Part shown: positions 26,602-37,599 of the stretch, piece by piece
Position numbering within the stretch: position 1 is the stretch's first letter
How the letters are laid out: every line of letters begins with the position of its first letter
Assembly (NCBI RefSeq): GCF_023973825.1
Contig: NC_090121.1
Location: forward strand, 62,001-126,000
Origin: Plasmodium brasilianum
Lineage: Eukaryota; Apicomplexa; Aconoidasida; Haemosporida; Plasmodiidae
Direction of reading: 5' to 3'
DNA: 64,000 bases
The notes under the pieces: generated by a model
Seen by the model: the letters and a program-made list of their open reading frames with translations, nothing else
What the model was told of the DNA's origin: nothing
Database searches by the model: none
Made by a program: the position numbers and the translations under genes

Positions 26602-29148
26602 TAATAATATTTATTTTTATCAAACATATACATATAAATTTATATTTTGAAGATCTTTTATGATGCATTATTAATAAACATATCTATACGAGATATAATT
26701 TTGTGAATGCACATGTTTATGCTTAGTCTTTTCATTACACAACTGAAAAAAATTATATTTTCTTTTTTTCTGAGAATATGAAAGTTTTATTGTTTTAAAA
26801 TGTGTATTTCAAAGCATTATTTAAGCTTAAATATGTATATATGGTATAATATATATTTTTCTGTATTTATATAGATACTTAAGTATTATATATATTTGTT
26901 CATTTAAATGAATATTTGATAGCACAATTCATATAAATTTATTGAAATGTAGTGCATTATACTTGAGCTAAAACATTCTCCTTTCTATTTTGTACCTTTT
27001 TATAGTCTAAAAACATTATTTGTTCTGGTAATTATAAAAACATTTTTTTATATATAAATTAAAAATTAATGTGTCTTCTTTTGTGGTTAACTATAGAAAA
27101 CAAATGTATGCCTTTGCATTGATATTTACATATAAATAAATATATATATATATATAATTTAAGTTTTAATGGCTAAAATAATTTTTATGAAAAATATTCA
27201 AGAGAAAATATTTACTGTAAAAATATTTTCAATATAGTTATAATTTATTATTGATTTTTTTAACTTGGCCTAAATATGTGAAGTCATATATAATAAAACA
27301 GTATCTTCATAATATATAAATTATTCATAATTATTTAATAATATAGAAACTTTAAATCATTACAACTCTGTGATACTTTAAAAATAATTATTATGTTATT
27401 ATTATACTTAATTGTAGTTATTATTCAACTCTACAGAAATTAATTAAATATATATTAAATTTTAAATTTATAAATAAATATATTTTATGTTCTTATTATT
27501 TTCTAAGTCATGCAGTAACTAGATTAAATAATAAAATTTAACAATATAATAATAAATAGTATAAAAAATTAATTTTTTTTTTCTCACTTAACTGTAAATT
27601 TCTAAAAAAAATTATATCTTTGTAAATATGCACATAATCATTAGAAGTCATTAAAACAAAAATGTATTTTCTATAGTTTCTTCAACATACATAGGTCTTT
27701 ATTTATATTGCTGAGCTATACTTTATGCTTGCTTATAAGTATATTAAGTGGAGAATTAGGAATATTATTTTAGAGCTATATAAAAGTACGTACAGTTTAT
27801 ATCTATCTTACTAATCCATTTATATTTATAAAACTCAAGTTTTAATTAAAATAAAAGTAAAAAAATAAGAAAAAAAGAATTTTATTTTGTATGCGTAATT
27901 CACAAACAAATTTTTAGCATTGTGGTTTAGGAATAAGGAATCAGGAAATTCCTAAATATTAGACAAAACTTTTAAGTGTAATTTTTTTATTTTTTGTAGA
28001 AATTGTATCTACGGGGTTATTAATTTATAATTTCATTATTTGTTGAAATAAATAAGAAGATATATTATTCATTATTACCAATTTTCAATGTTTAAATCAA
28101 TTATATTTTATATAAATTGCATGAATATTTCTTTTATAATAAATTGATAAGTACAAAGAATAATCATTTTTATTAATTATTTTAATGAGAGTTAAAATAT
28201 TTAGTTAAGTTTACTTTGTATTCATATATTTTATAGAACAAGGGCATTTGATTTTTATTTCTTATTACATTAATACTACTTACAAAACTTACATACTTTA
28301 ATTAAAAAAAAAGGAAATAATACAACTTGTGTAATTTAAAAACTTTTCGTTTGAAAATAACTTATGAGTCCATCTTAACTAAAAGTTACAATTTTCAAAT
28401 ATTACTATACCAAATAAAAAATTGTAATTTATATATTTTTAAAATATAATTTTATAAATACTGTAGCACGCTACATATTACATTTTAAGAAAAATATTAT
28501 AGAATATTAAGCAATGAAATTGTTATTTTTAATATAACACAAATTTTTATAGAAAATATGGATTTTTCCATATATCATTAATATTATTATATTATTATTA
28601 TTATAATTAACTATTTATTAAAAATAACCATTTTCTCCAAAATGAGGTGCTTATAAAACTAAAACAGTTAATGTGAAAACATCATTTAACTTCGAACTTA
28701 TTTTCTTAATATAGTGAAAAATGTATTATCTATATTATTTACTTTCCATATTCCATAAAATATCAATATTTCGAAATGTTATAAAATAATATATATGTTT
28801 TTTTATTTTTAAAAGTGTTTATAAAATTAATTAATTAGTCTAATATTATACTAATTTATTTACATATTTTTAATACTTAATAATGAATAAATATTTTATA
28901 ATTATAATGAAGTTATATTTTTATAAATAAAATTAAGATAAATAAATTTTAATAAATTTTTAAAGTAACTTCTCATTGTCCTCGTAAAAGATATTATATA
29001 TATTTAATTAAGTTTCGACTAAATCATAAAAAATAATAAAAAAAAAAATAACAAAAATAATCACTCTACACTTTTTAATTTAAAAGATATGATATTATTC
29101 CTAATTTATTTTTTTGTTTTTTGTATTACAGTATTAATAATCTATATA
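26602..29148. other. Spacer between array units 2 and 3
   Basis: AT-rich flank of the second and third fam-type units. No coding sequence is supported. The last 600 bases resemble the upstream regions of the other two units, less well conserved than those are to each other. Confidence 0.5.
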
Positions 29149-30133
29149 ATGAAACAAAAAATTAACTTCTCTGTTTTAATAAAATTGCTACATTTATCCT
29201 TTTCTTATGAATGTTCCAATTTTTCAATGATATGATAAAAAAAGTTTACTAATGTAAAATTTTGTTATTAATATTATTTACTGTTTTATTTTTACTAATA
29301 CCTTTTTCATCATCAGATTAACGAGCTTTTTAAATGTCAATATTTACACTATTTTTAAGTATATGTTTAATAAATCCATGGATGTAAATATCATCATTGT
29401 TGAAAAATTAAAAAAAACATCTATAGATTACTAGCAAAATGCAAACAAGATAAGGGTTTATGTATTATAAATTTAATAGAACACATACCAAATAACGAAA
29501 TTGACAAAAAAAAATTATATAACTAATTATGAAAAAAGCTCTACGGAAAAAAATAAACAATCAGAAGGAGGTTCATCAAGGTGTCCAATATGGCACAAAC
29601 AAGCTAAGAAAAATAATTCTTGTATAATTGAAAAAAAAAATGTTTCTATATTAAAAAAAAATATCCAAAGAACTATATTTTGAAGATTTTCTTAAAAATA
29701 ACATGACAATTAATAATAGAACATACCAAAAAGTAATACGTAAAAAATATGGATTATGCATTGTTTTACCCGCATAAAAGTTCTTGTTTTTGCTAATATT
29801 ACTCATATTAAAATATTCATTAGTTATTTCAATTAAAAATCCTTTGCTTATATCATTAGTTAAGTTGGTCCCTTATGACATTTTGGCGTCAGAATAATTT
29901 TCGTCCATTTTTTCTAGGGTAAAATATCAAAAATGTCCTTGGGAGTCTCCATTATTGGACACATCTACACAAGTGGCACATAATATAAAGGAAACTGTAT
30001 TATTTGGGCATTTAATTGATGTTCCATTATATATCCTATCATTTCTTATATTAGTTGTCACATTTATATTTGCAATTTTTTACTACCAAAAAAAGTTATA
30101 AAATTGGAAAAAATTAAATTCAGAAAAAGGTAA
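29149..30133 (+). pseudogene. fam-l/fam-m-type gene, multiple frameshifts
   Basis: Third and most decayed unit of the array. Exon 1 starts MKQKINFSVLIK and ends near 29234. The usual GATATG-GT boundary reads GATATG followed by AT, so the donor is lost, and the conserved TWICH part is scrambled. Exon 2, from about 29360, gives MFNKSMDVNI, then after a shift RLLAKCKQDK (about 29425..29454), then after another shift TNYEKSSTEKNKQSEGGS (from about 29521). Further shifts follow before IFxxDFLKNNMTINNRTYQK, a hydrophobic segment near 29790 and a basic IKLEKIKFRKR end with TAA at 30131..30133. At least three frame changes and several stops make this an old pseudogene. Its subtype matches the 22.0 kb unit. 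Confidence 0.8.
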
Positions 30134-31544
30134 AATAAATTATATAAAAATATAATTCCTTCTGTAAATAAATTATTAATATTTAGTAATATTTGTATTA
30201 TCATTAGTGATATACCTTATAAGCATACACTTACTTCCTTATATTTTATAAATTTACCAACATATATATTAACTCTTTGATTAAAAGCAGTAAACATGGA
30301 TGCTTTTAGTTATTTTGGTAATATGAAATTTTTAATTTTATTCATTTTCTAATATTTGTGTAATCTAGATTAAAAATTATGGTTTCATATATATATTTTT
30401 GTATTTGAAAAAATTGTAATGAAACATATATTCAAATTCTTTAAAATGAATATATAATAGCACTATTTATTTAATATTACTGGAATATCCTGACTCATAT
30501 TTGATATAAAAATTGTTCCCTTCCGTTTTTTATATTATTCTAAGTCTCAAATTATTATTTTTTTGTTATATTTTCGAATTATAATCCCTGTTTTAAATTG
30601 GAAATAATTACGTCCTTTTTTTGTATTTAACGAAACATATTGAATGTATTTCTCTGAGTTGATATGTATATATGCATATTTTTTTTAAAAGAAAAAACAC
30701 AATTTTTATTCTATAAAGTAATTTTAAGAGAAGTATTGCAGAAAAATATTTATTGCATAAAGTTTTTTAATGTACATTTAGTTTGTTATTTTATTATTTT
30801 ATTTTATTTTTTTGTAAGTTTTATTAATTATTATTATTTTTATTGGGTAATTTTGTATGTGAATTAATTATATTATTCTGTTCTATTATATTTTCTTGTT
30901 TTTTTTTTCGGTTATAAGCAAAATGTTAACAACTACATACGGCTTTACATACGTTCTTTTTCAGATATTTTCTTTAGTTTATTGTTAGCTATATATTTAA
31001 AAATACTATATTTCTATAAAATAAAAAATGTATAATCATAAAGTACTTTATTTTTTTCAAATGTTATCCAATAATATAACCAAATTAACATAAATTCTTT
31101 TTTATATTTGCTAGATATATTCAATTACACATGTTCAAGTTGTATATATATTACACAAGTATATACTATATACATAAATTAATTTTATGTATAAATTTTT
31201 TACAACATTTAAAATTACTCATTAATATAACATTTTTAATGCTTACTAAATTTTATTTATTTTAATTTATTTTAATTAGTAATGTACTTTAAATATATTT
31301 ATATATAATATTTACTAAAATATATGTTTTTTTATTTTTTTTAATGTATCTTACATTAAATATAATTATAAGAACATAGAAGAGATAAAATAAATTTATA
31401 TTTTAGAGAAAAAAAAGTTCTAAGAAACATAGTATCTTAATTGCCATTTATAATTATTAAAAAAGTTACTTGTAGAACTGAAATTTTTACTGTTTTATAT
31501 ACATTGACTCATCAAATAAATATATTATCTATGTGGGACAAAAA
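30134..31544. other. Intergenic AT-rich sequence, no gene seen
   Basis: 3' flank of the third array unit. A 67-codon ORF at 30664 is a Phe/Tyr/Ile-rich chance frame. Nothing else is supported. Confidence 0.5.
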
Positions 31545-32627
31545 ATGTTATTTTTTATTAAATTTTTTGCTTTTAGCCTATTAATGTGGAACATGAAACG
31601 TTATTATAAGTTTTAATATAAAAATAAAATTTACGAAAATTCTATACCTTTTAGTAGTTATCTCGTTATATTTCCATTTTTAAATGAACTTTTATTAATG
31701 CGAGAATAAATATATTTTTCATAATCATTGAATATTTATCTTAATTTTTAGTTCACTGCCTCTATCAAATTACTTAATAACAAAAACGGGAAAAATACTT
31801 CATTAAAAGTGAATACCAGCAAGTAAACATTATGGAAAGAAATAGAAAAATTATATTCAAGACCAAAAAGAACAATTGTAACAATAAAAAATAAAATTAA
31901 AAAAGGTGAAAATAATATCTCAGAACATTCAAATATATTAAAAAATGAGTACGAATATGAAAAATCGAACAAATTATCACATAATAACAAGTCTACAAAA
32001 CCATTTAACTCCCTCGAATATATTGATAATTGTGAAGGGTCAGATGATATACATAAAGAAAATAATAAAAAATACAATTAATTCATTTGATATTGGTGAT
32101 ATAGAAGTACTGATGCCTCAAATTAATATGTTCTATTATTCCGTTAAATCTTTTATCCGAAGTATTATTAAAAATAGGAACAGAAATATGAAGAACATTT
32201 AATAAAGTTATTAAGAACTTATTTTTTTAACCACAGCTATGATGAAGAAAAAAGAACTATTAAATGACAAGAGAAATTTTTTTTTAAACATTTTATCTTT
32301 ACTTCTACAATTTTTTCATTAACAATATTATCTGAAGTATTTTATGCATGAGGATAGGAATACCTTATACATGCAATAATATATCTTACTAAAGTTACTT
32401 TAACAGAAATTTATTTTATTTATAAATTAATAAATGTAATAAAATTGTTAAAGCTGAGGATTCCCATAATACGCACTTAAAATATTTATATTTTGAACCG
32501 AATGAAAAAAAAAAAAAGCTTTTTATGTTTGGATTAAGAAAAAAAAAAATCTGATAATGAGTATAATAAAGAAAATGCAGCTATTGATATTGATAAAAAA
32601 GATATTGTATTAATGCAACAAATTTAA
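31545..32627 (+). pseudogene. Decayed two-exon exported-protein gene, family unknown
   Basis: A leader-like exon starts at 31545 (MLFFIKFFAFSLLMWNMK) and runs to a possible GTTTTA donor near 31612. An acceptor-like ATTTTTAG near 31750 opens FTASIKLLNNKNGKNTSL, which stops after 24 codons. Coding-like pieces continue in shifting frames: MERNRKIIFKTKK near 31832, EHSNILKNEYEYEKSNKL (from about 31924), then IEVLMPQINMFYYSVKSF from about 32101. Two hydrophobic stretches follow (near 32290-32345 and 32370-32430), and an acidic tail KSDNEYNKENAAIDIDKK ends at TAA near 32627. The order leader, charged middle, two hydrophobic segments, charged tail fits an exported two-TM protein, most like the 8.6 kb gene in its leader. 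Many lesions show it is dead. Extent and frame breaks are approximate. Confidence 0.5.
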
Positions 32628-35600
32628 TTTATGTATTTGAATATATGTAAAATTACATAAGTCCTCAATAATAAGAATATATAAATTCCTAATATATATA
32701 TTGTATTTGAGTTTTTCTCTATTTTATTTGTTACTTAATAAAATTTATTTGTTATAATTTTATAAATCTGTCTAATAGATATAGGAACTTTTGTTTTCAT
32801 ACTTATTCAGTTAATTAACATTTGTAATTATTATGAGAAATTATACTTCTTAGCAGTTTTGTTTTTTTGTTTATTGTTTATTTTAATATGTAACAAAAAT
32901 ATTCATATTTTTATTAGCTTTCCTATATAACATGAAAGCCTTTCTCACGTAATTAGTATAAATTTTATGTATTCATTTTATAAAATAAATAACATTTTTT
33001 AATTTTATTTATAGGATCACACTTTAGCCACTATTTAAAGATCAAAACTATTTTAATAAAGATAAATAAATTGTTATTATTAACATTTATTAAAATTATA
33101 TTTATGAGCTATTAGCTTATAATTTCAAGCATACATACATAGATAAGATTATGTTATTACAGTTTAATGGAGTCTAAATTCTTATTAATACAGATAGTTC
33201 ACCATCAACTAAATTTACTATTACGGTAAATATTTTAAAAATATATTAGTTTTATTACGTATTTAGTACCATTTATTTCCTACTCATATTTTATTTTTAG
33301 TAATATCTATTTTACCTATTTGTTTACATATAAAGAACACATAATTTTTACCATTTTGTCCCATCTTTTTACTTAAAAATATTTATCATAACTTTAAATT
33401 ATGCATATTACACGTATATATAATTCTATAATTATATAAAATATGGAAATTATCTTCTTATATATATATGTATACGCTATACTCCATGTTATACTATAAT
33501 AATTTTAAAACTTCAACACTAACCTAAACCTTAAACATATAGTAACTTATTTATTTTGTTATACATAACATGTGATCATGATGCAGTTAGCACACTAAGT
33601 TCTTACATCTACTCTAAGAATTGTGATGTACAATGTAATAGTTATATAAATAGATATATTTCACAAAATGCAATAATTATTATACAAAATTATAAAACTT
33701 CAGTAATGAACATGCTACTCTTAAAAATCATATGATTAAGTAAAAATGTATACAATTCTTAAAATATGCTAATAAACTTAAATGAAACTACTGAAACATA
33801 ACTAAATTCATTTCCCAAAAAACATTATTTCAACGTTCACTATCACCGGCAGATGCACCTTTAGAAGATATTGTATATGAATTTGTACCTTTATTTCCAA
33901 TAGTTATTTTAACAATTACTCCATTTTTGTTCATACTCTTTTTTTTCTTTAATAACACTATAAATTATGTCGTTTAAAAATTTGACTGTTCTACTAAACA
34001 CTCCCTAATATATTTTAATAAGAAACTGTAGTCGTATAAGTGTTGTATCTGCATATATGCAAGTTTCGCAATATTTATTAACTCTGTTTTATATTATGCT
34101 TTTTCTTTAATAAGAAAAAATAAAAATAAGTTGAAATACTTAAGTGCGCAAAATGATCAAAAATATTTAGGAAAAATCAGGTATTATATATTATGTCATA
34201 ATGTACAAAATCATAATTTGTAAATGTCCAATAATAGATTTATTTATACCTATAAAATAAACTTCTTGACATTTTAATTAAAGGTTATTTTAAAATAATA
34301 CCAAAAAAAAAAGTTAGAATAAATTTTTTCATTAATAATACTGCAAAAGTAATAATATACATGTTAGGATGATTCCAAAAGATAAAAAAGTTCACTTAAA
34401 AGTAATAATGCAAACCAGTTTATTTAGGTAAAAAAAAAAAAATATATATGAAATTATACGAAAATTATTTAATTCAAAACTGTTTGTTATAAAAAAGAGA
34501 TAGTGAAAATATAAAAGTATCCTAATATTAATTACATAGTCAATATTAGTGTTATTACCAAGAATCACATAGTTTAGATATGTAATATATATTATGAAAT
34601 ATTCATCCATATAATACATATATAAGGACAATTAAATTAATATATGCTTATGACTTTATCTCTAGTTGTAGTGGAAAAAAAATTTTACTTTGTATTATAA
34701 AAACTGCTTACAATAAAGATGTGGTATACATAAATGTTGAATTAACAAATAAATAATAATTTTCATACTATGATAATTAAATTATAAAATATGAAAAAAA
34801 TTATGAGATACAATTTCTGATATATCAGTGCTAGAAAAGTTCGATCTGATATTGTATAAATTATACATAAAATGTTAATAAATAATCATAAAGAATAAAA
34901 TGACATTGATTAAAACTTAATATTAATATCACATATTTTGTACGGAGATAATGAGTATATATAATCTTTTGCTTTATTTGTGATATCACATATAAAAATA
35001 AATCCTGTGTAATATGATGGGACACTATATTTATTTATGCGACTTAAAGAATACACGTAAAATTAAAATATATATATCATAAGAAATTTTTTTTTATAAT
35101 TTATTCGTATATGATATTCTTTAAAATTTCATGAACTTTTAGAGCATAACTATAATAATAAACTATATTATGATATAAAATGAACTATAAATTTAAATAC
35201 ATAAGTGCCTTTTTATAATAAATTTTATCACAGTTACTACATTGTGTATATATTGTATATTAAATAAAAAAAATTATTAATATGTTATTTAAAATAATAA
35301 ATAATTCTAAAAAGACTTAAACATATGTGTATTTTCATCTGTATGATGCGTTTTTATACATATAGCAATTATATAAGTACATATTATGCTTAAATATTAG
35401 ATGTTAAAAACAGAAATCTTATTGTTAAATATTTTTTTTAAATACATAAATTATATATTCATAATTTTTTGGAGAAGTCTTCAAAATTTTGAATTATTAT
35501 TTATTTTGAATTATGACAAATTTTAAGTATAAATTGTTCTATCATATAACTTTAATCGTATTTAAAAAAAAAATAATATAAATTACACCAACGATAAAGA

Positions 35601-36820
35601 ACTATTTTTTTTTTTCATAATATAGTAAAAAAAAAAAAAAGAAAAAAATATATAATAATAATAAAATAAATATTGTTATATAAATATTTGAAAATTAATT
35701 TTACTTACATCTTTTCATATGCCTTCAGATATTTGAGAAAAAAATATTTTGCCTTATGTTACCATATATTTGCTCAATATAATAAGAATATTATATATTA
35801 TGTGTACCATATATATGCTTAGAATATATTAAAATACAACTATTTAAATATAAGAAATTATAAAACGTAATAAATTGTTTTTACATATATTTACCCTTAT
35901 GTTACTATTAAGTAAAATATTTTTAAAGCAATAGAACATTGTATAGGGGGTCAAAATAAAATGAAAACGAAAATCAAAAAACAAAAATATTGTATAAAAA
36001 TAGATGAAGACAAAATTTTTTAAATATAATTCGGTTAAACTTAACTATAATAACATAACGGTTTATGTCAAGTAATTATTTACAAAATTTTTTTAATATA
36101 TACATATATATATTTTATTTTCTCACCATTCACTATCTTTTATGTACTTTCTTCAAATTAATCATTAAAATTAGAAATAATATATCTACATTATAACATA
36201 GTAATCTTTGTAGTTGGTAATACATTTAAATTGTTTTGTGATTAAATTTTGCATGTTTATGTCTCAAAAAGTTATTATAAAATAGTACATAAGCTTTTTT
36301 ATTTTTCTTGCTAAATAAATATTTATTTATAGTGATAAGAAGATAACTTCATAAAATTATCATATACAGTAAAATTCAAAAAAAAAAAAAAAAAAAACAT
36401 ATCCTTAATCTATTTATCCAAATATATCTACAAATAATCACCGAATAACAATTGTGAAGTTTAAATGTTGCTTATATTACTTATTGTTGTATATTATTCC
36501 AGTTACAAGTAATTATATTATCATTATTATTATTCAAAAAAGCTATATTTCGTTTTATATATATTTTTAAGCATATGATACAATTAATTTTGCTATAAGT
36601 ATATCCTAATAGTTTTTCATATTTTATAAAAGTGGCCAAGCTTATATTTATTGATTAATGTATCTATATATGTAAATGAATTATTGATATTCAGTTCAAA
36701 ATAAATAATAATCAAAAGTTGCAATAGATATATACTTAACAACATTTATATCTAATAAAACATACTATTTTAAATTATTCAATAGCCTAACAAACACCAC
36801 AAATAATTAACATTTGTGTA

Positions 36821-36856
<36 letters not shown>

Positions 36857-37599
36857 ATGTTATATATATATATCATTGGTAAGTACTTTCCACAACAATA
36901 GCAACAATTTAGTATAATTTATATAATCTTAATTCTTCTCTCTATAATATCATATTAAATATAGAAAATGACTAAAATAATAATAATAAAACCGTAATGG
37001 TTTGTATCAAAAATAAATAACAAATATGATACAATAAAAAAGTAACATATTAACATGCTAATAACAATTTCTTCTATAGTTTATTTATTTTCAAAAAAAA
37101 GAAAAGAATAAAAGCAAACAATTATATTGATACAGGTAGCATTATTTATATTTATATGTCTGGAATAAGAAAAACAAAAGATAAAATAGGTATATTAAAG
37201 ATAATTTTTGCACAATAACTTTTATATAACATACCATTTATATTACTTATACCTAATTTTTTAATGTTAAACATGTAACTTTTTTTAATAACATTCCTAC
37301 AAATTTTACCCAAATATAATATCTCACCTGTGATTTATAGTTAGAATACTATTAAAATATATTTTCTGTTGTAATATATTTATTTAAGGTAAAAAATATT
37401 GGAAGCAAATAAAATGAATATTAATCCATTCAATTATTTTTTAGTTCACATATAAATTTTTAAGTAGTTCATAATTTTGTAATTTATATTAATATTTTTT
37501 AGTTTAAAATTACTCTATTCATAAGTAGAAAGATATGTATTTGTAATTTTTTTTCAGTTTTTTATTTAAAACAAACTAGAATGATAATGTAGAGTCAAT
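32628..37599. other. Intergenic region with duplicated block and STP1 upstream arm
   Basis: Contains the right copy of the 28.65 kb-spaced duplication (about 33.87-35.0 kb) and, from about 36870, the upstream part of the inverted STP1 duplication. An A20 tract lies at 36378..36397 and an AT microsatellite at 36823..36849. The 79-codon ORF at 34392 (minus) lies inside the duplicated block and is not conserved as a frame, so it is not called. Confidence 0.5.
33870..35000. repeat. Direct duplication, right copy (partner near 5.2-6.35 kb)
   Basis: Matches the left copy with constant spacing. Shared stretches include CACTATAAATTATG near 33956, AATAAAAATAAGTTGAAAT near 34110, GTACAAAATCATAA near 34203 and ATATCAGTGCTAGAA near 34823. 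On the minus strand near 33980-33910 a relic reads DIIYSVIKEKKEYEQKW and then a stop. It corresponds to the IIYN...KKYENYW relic in the left copy and looks like the basic post-membrane tail of an exported protein. Confidence 0.6.

Larger units (their letters stand above)
21400..30133 (+). repeat. Direct array of three fam-type gene units
   Basis: Start codons at 22015, 25692 and 29149 are spaced 3677 and 3457 bases apart. The upstream sequence repeats with the genes. For example, AAATCACATATA followed shortly by TTATTATxAxAAxxxATTAATAAA occurs near 21640 and near 25317, and TTCATTTATTA with a following TTCCAAxxTATxATG-like stretch recurs near 21425 and 25110. A weaker version is seen near 28570. 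Each unit therefore carried its own promoter region when it was copied. Edges are approximate. Confidence 0.7.
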
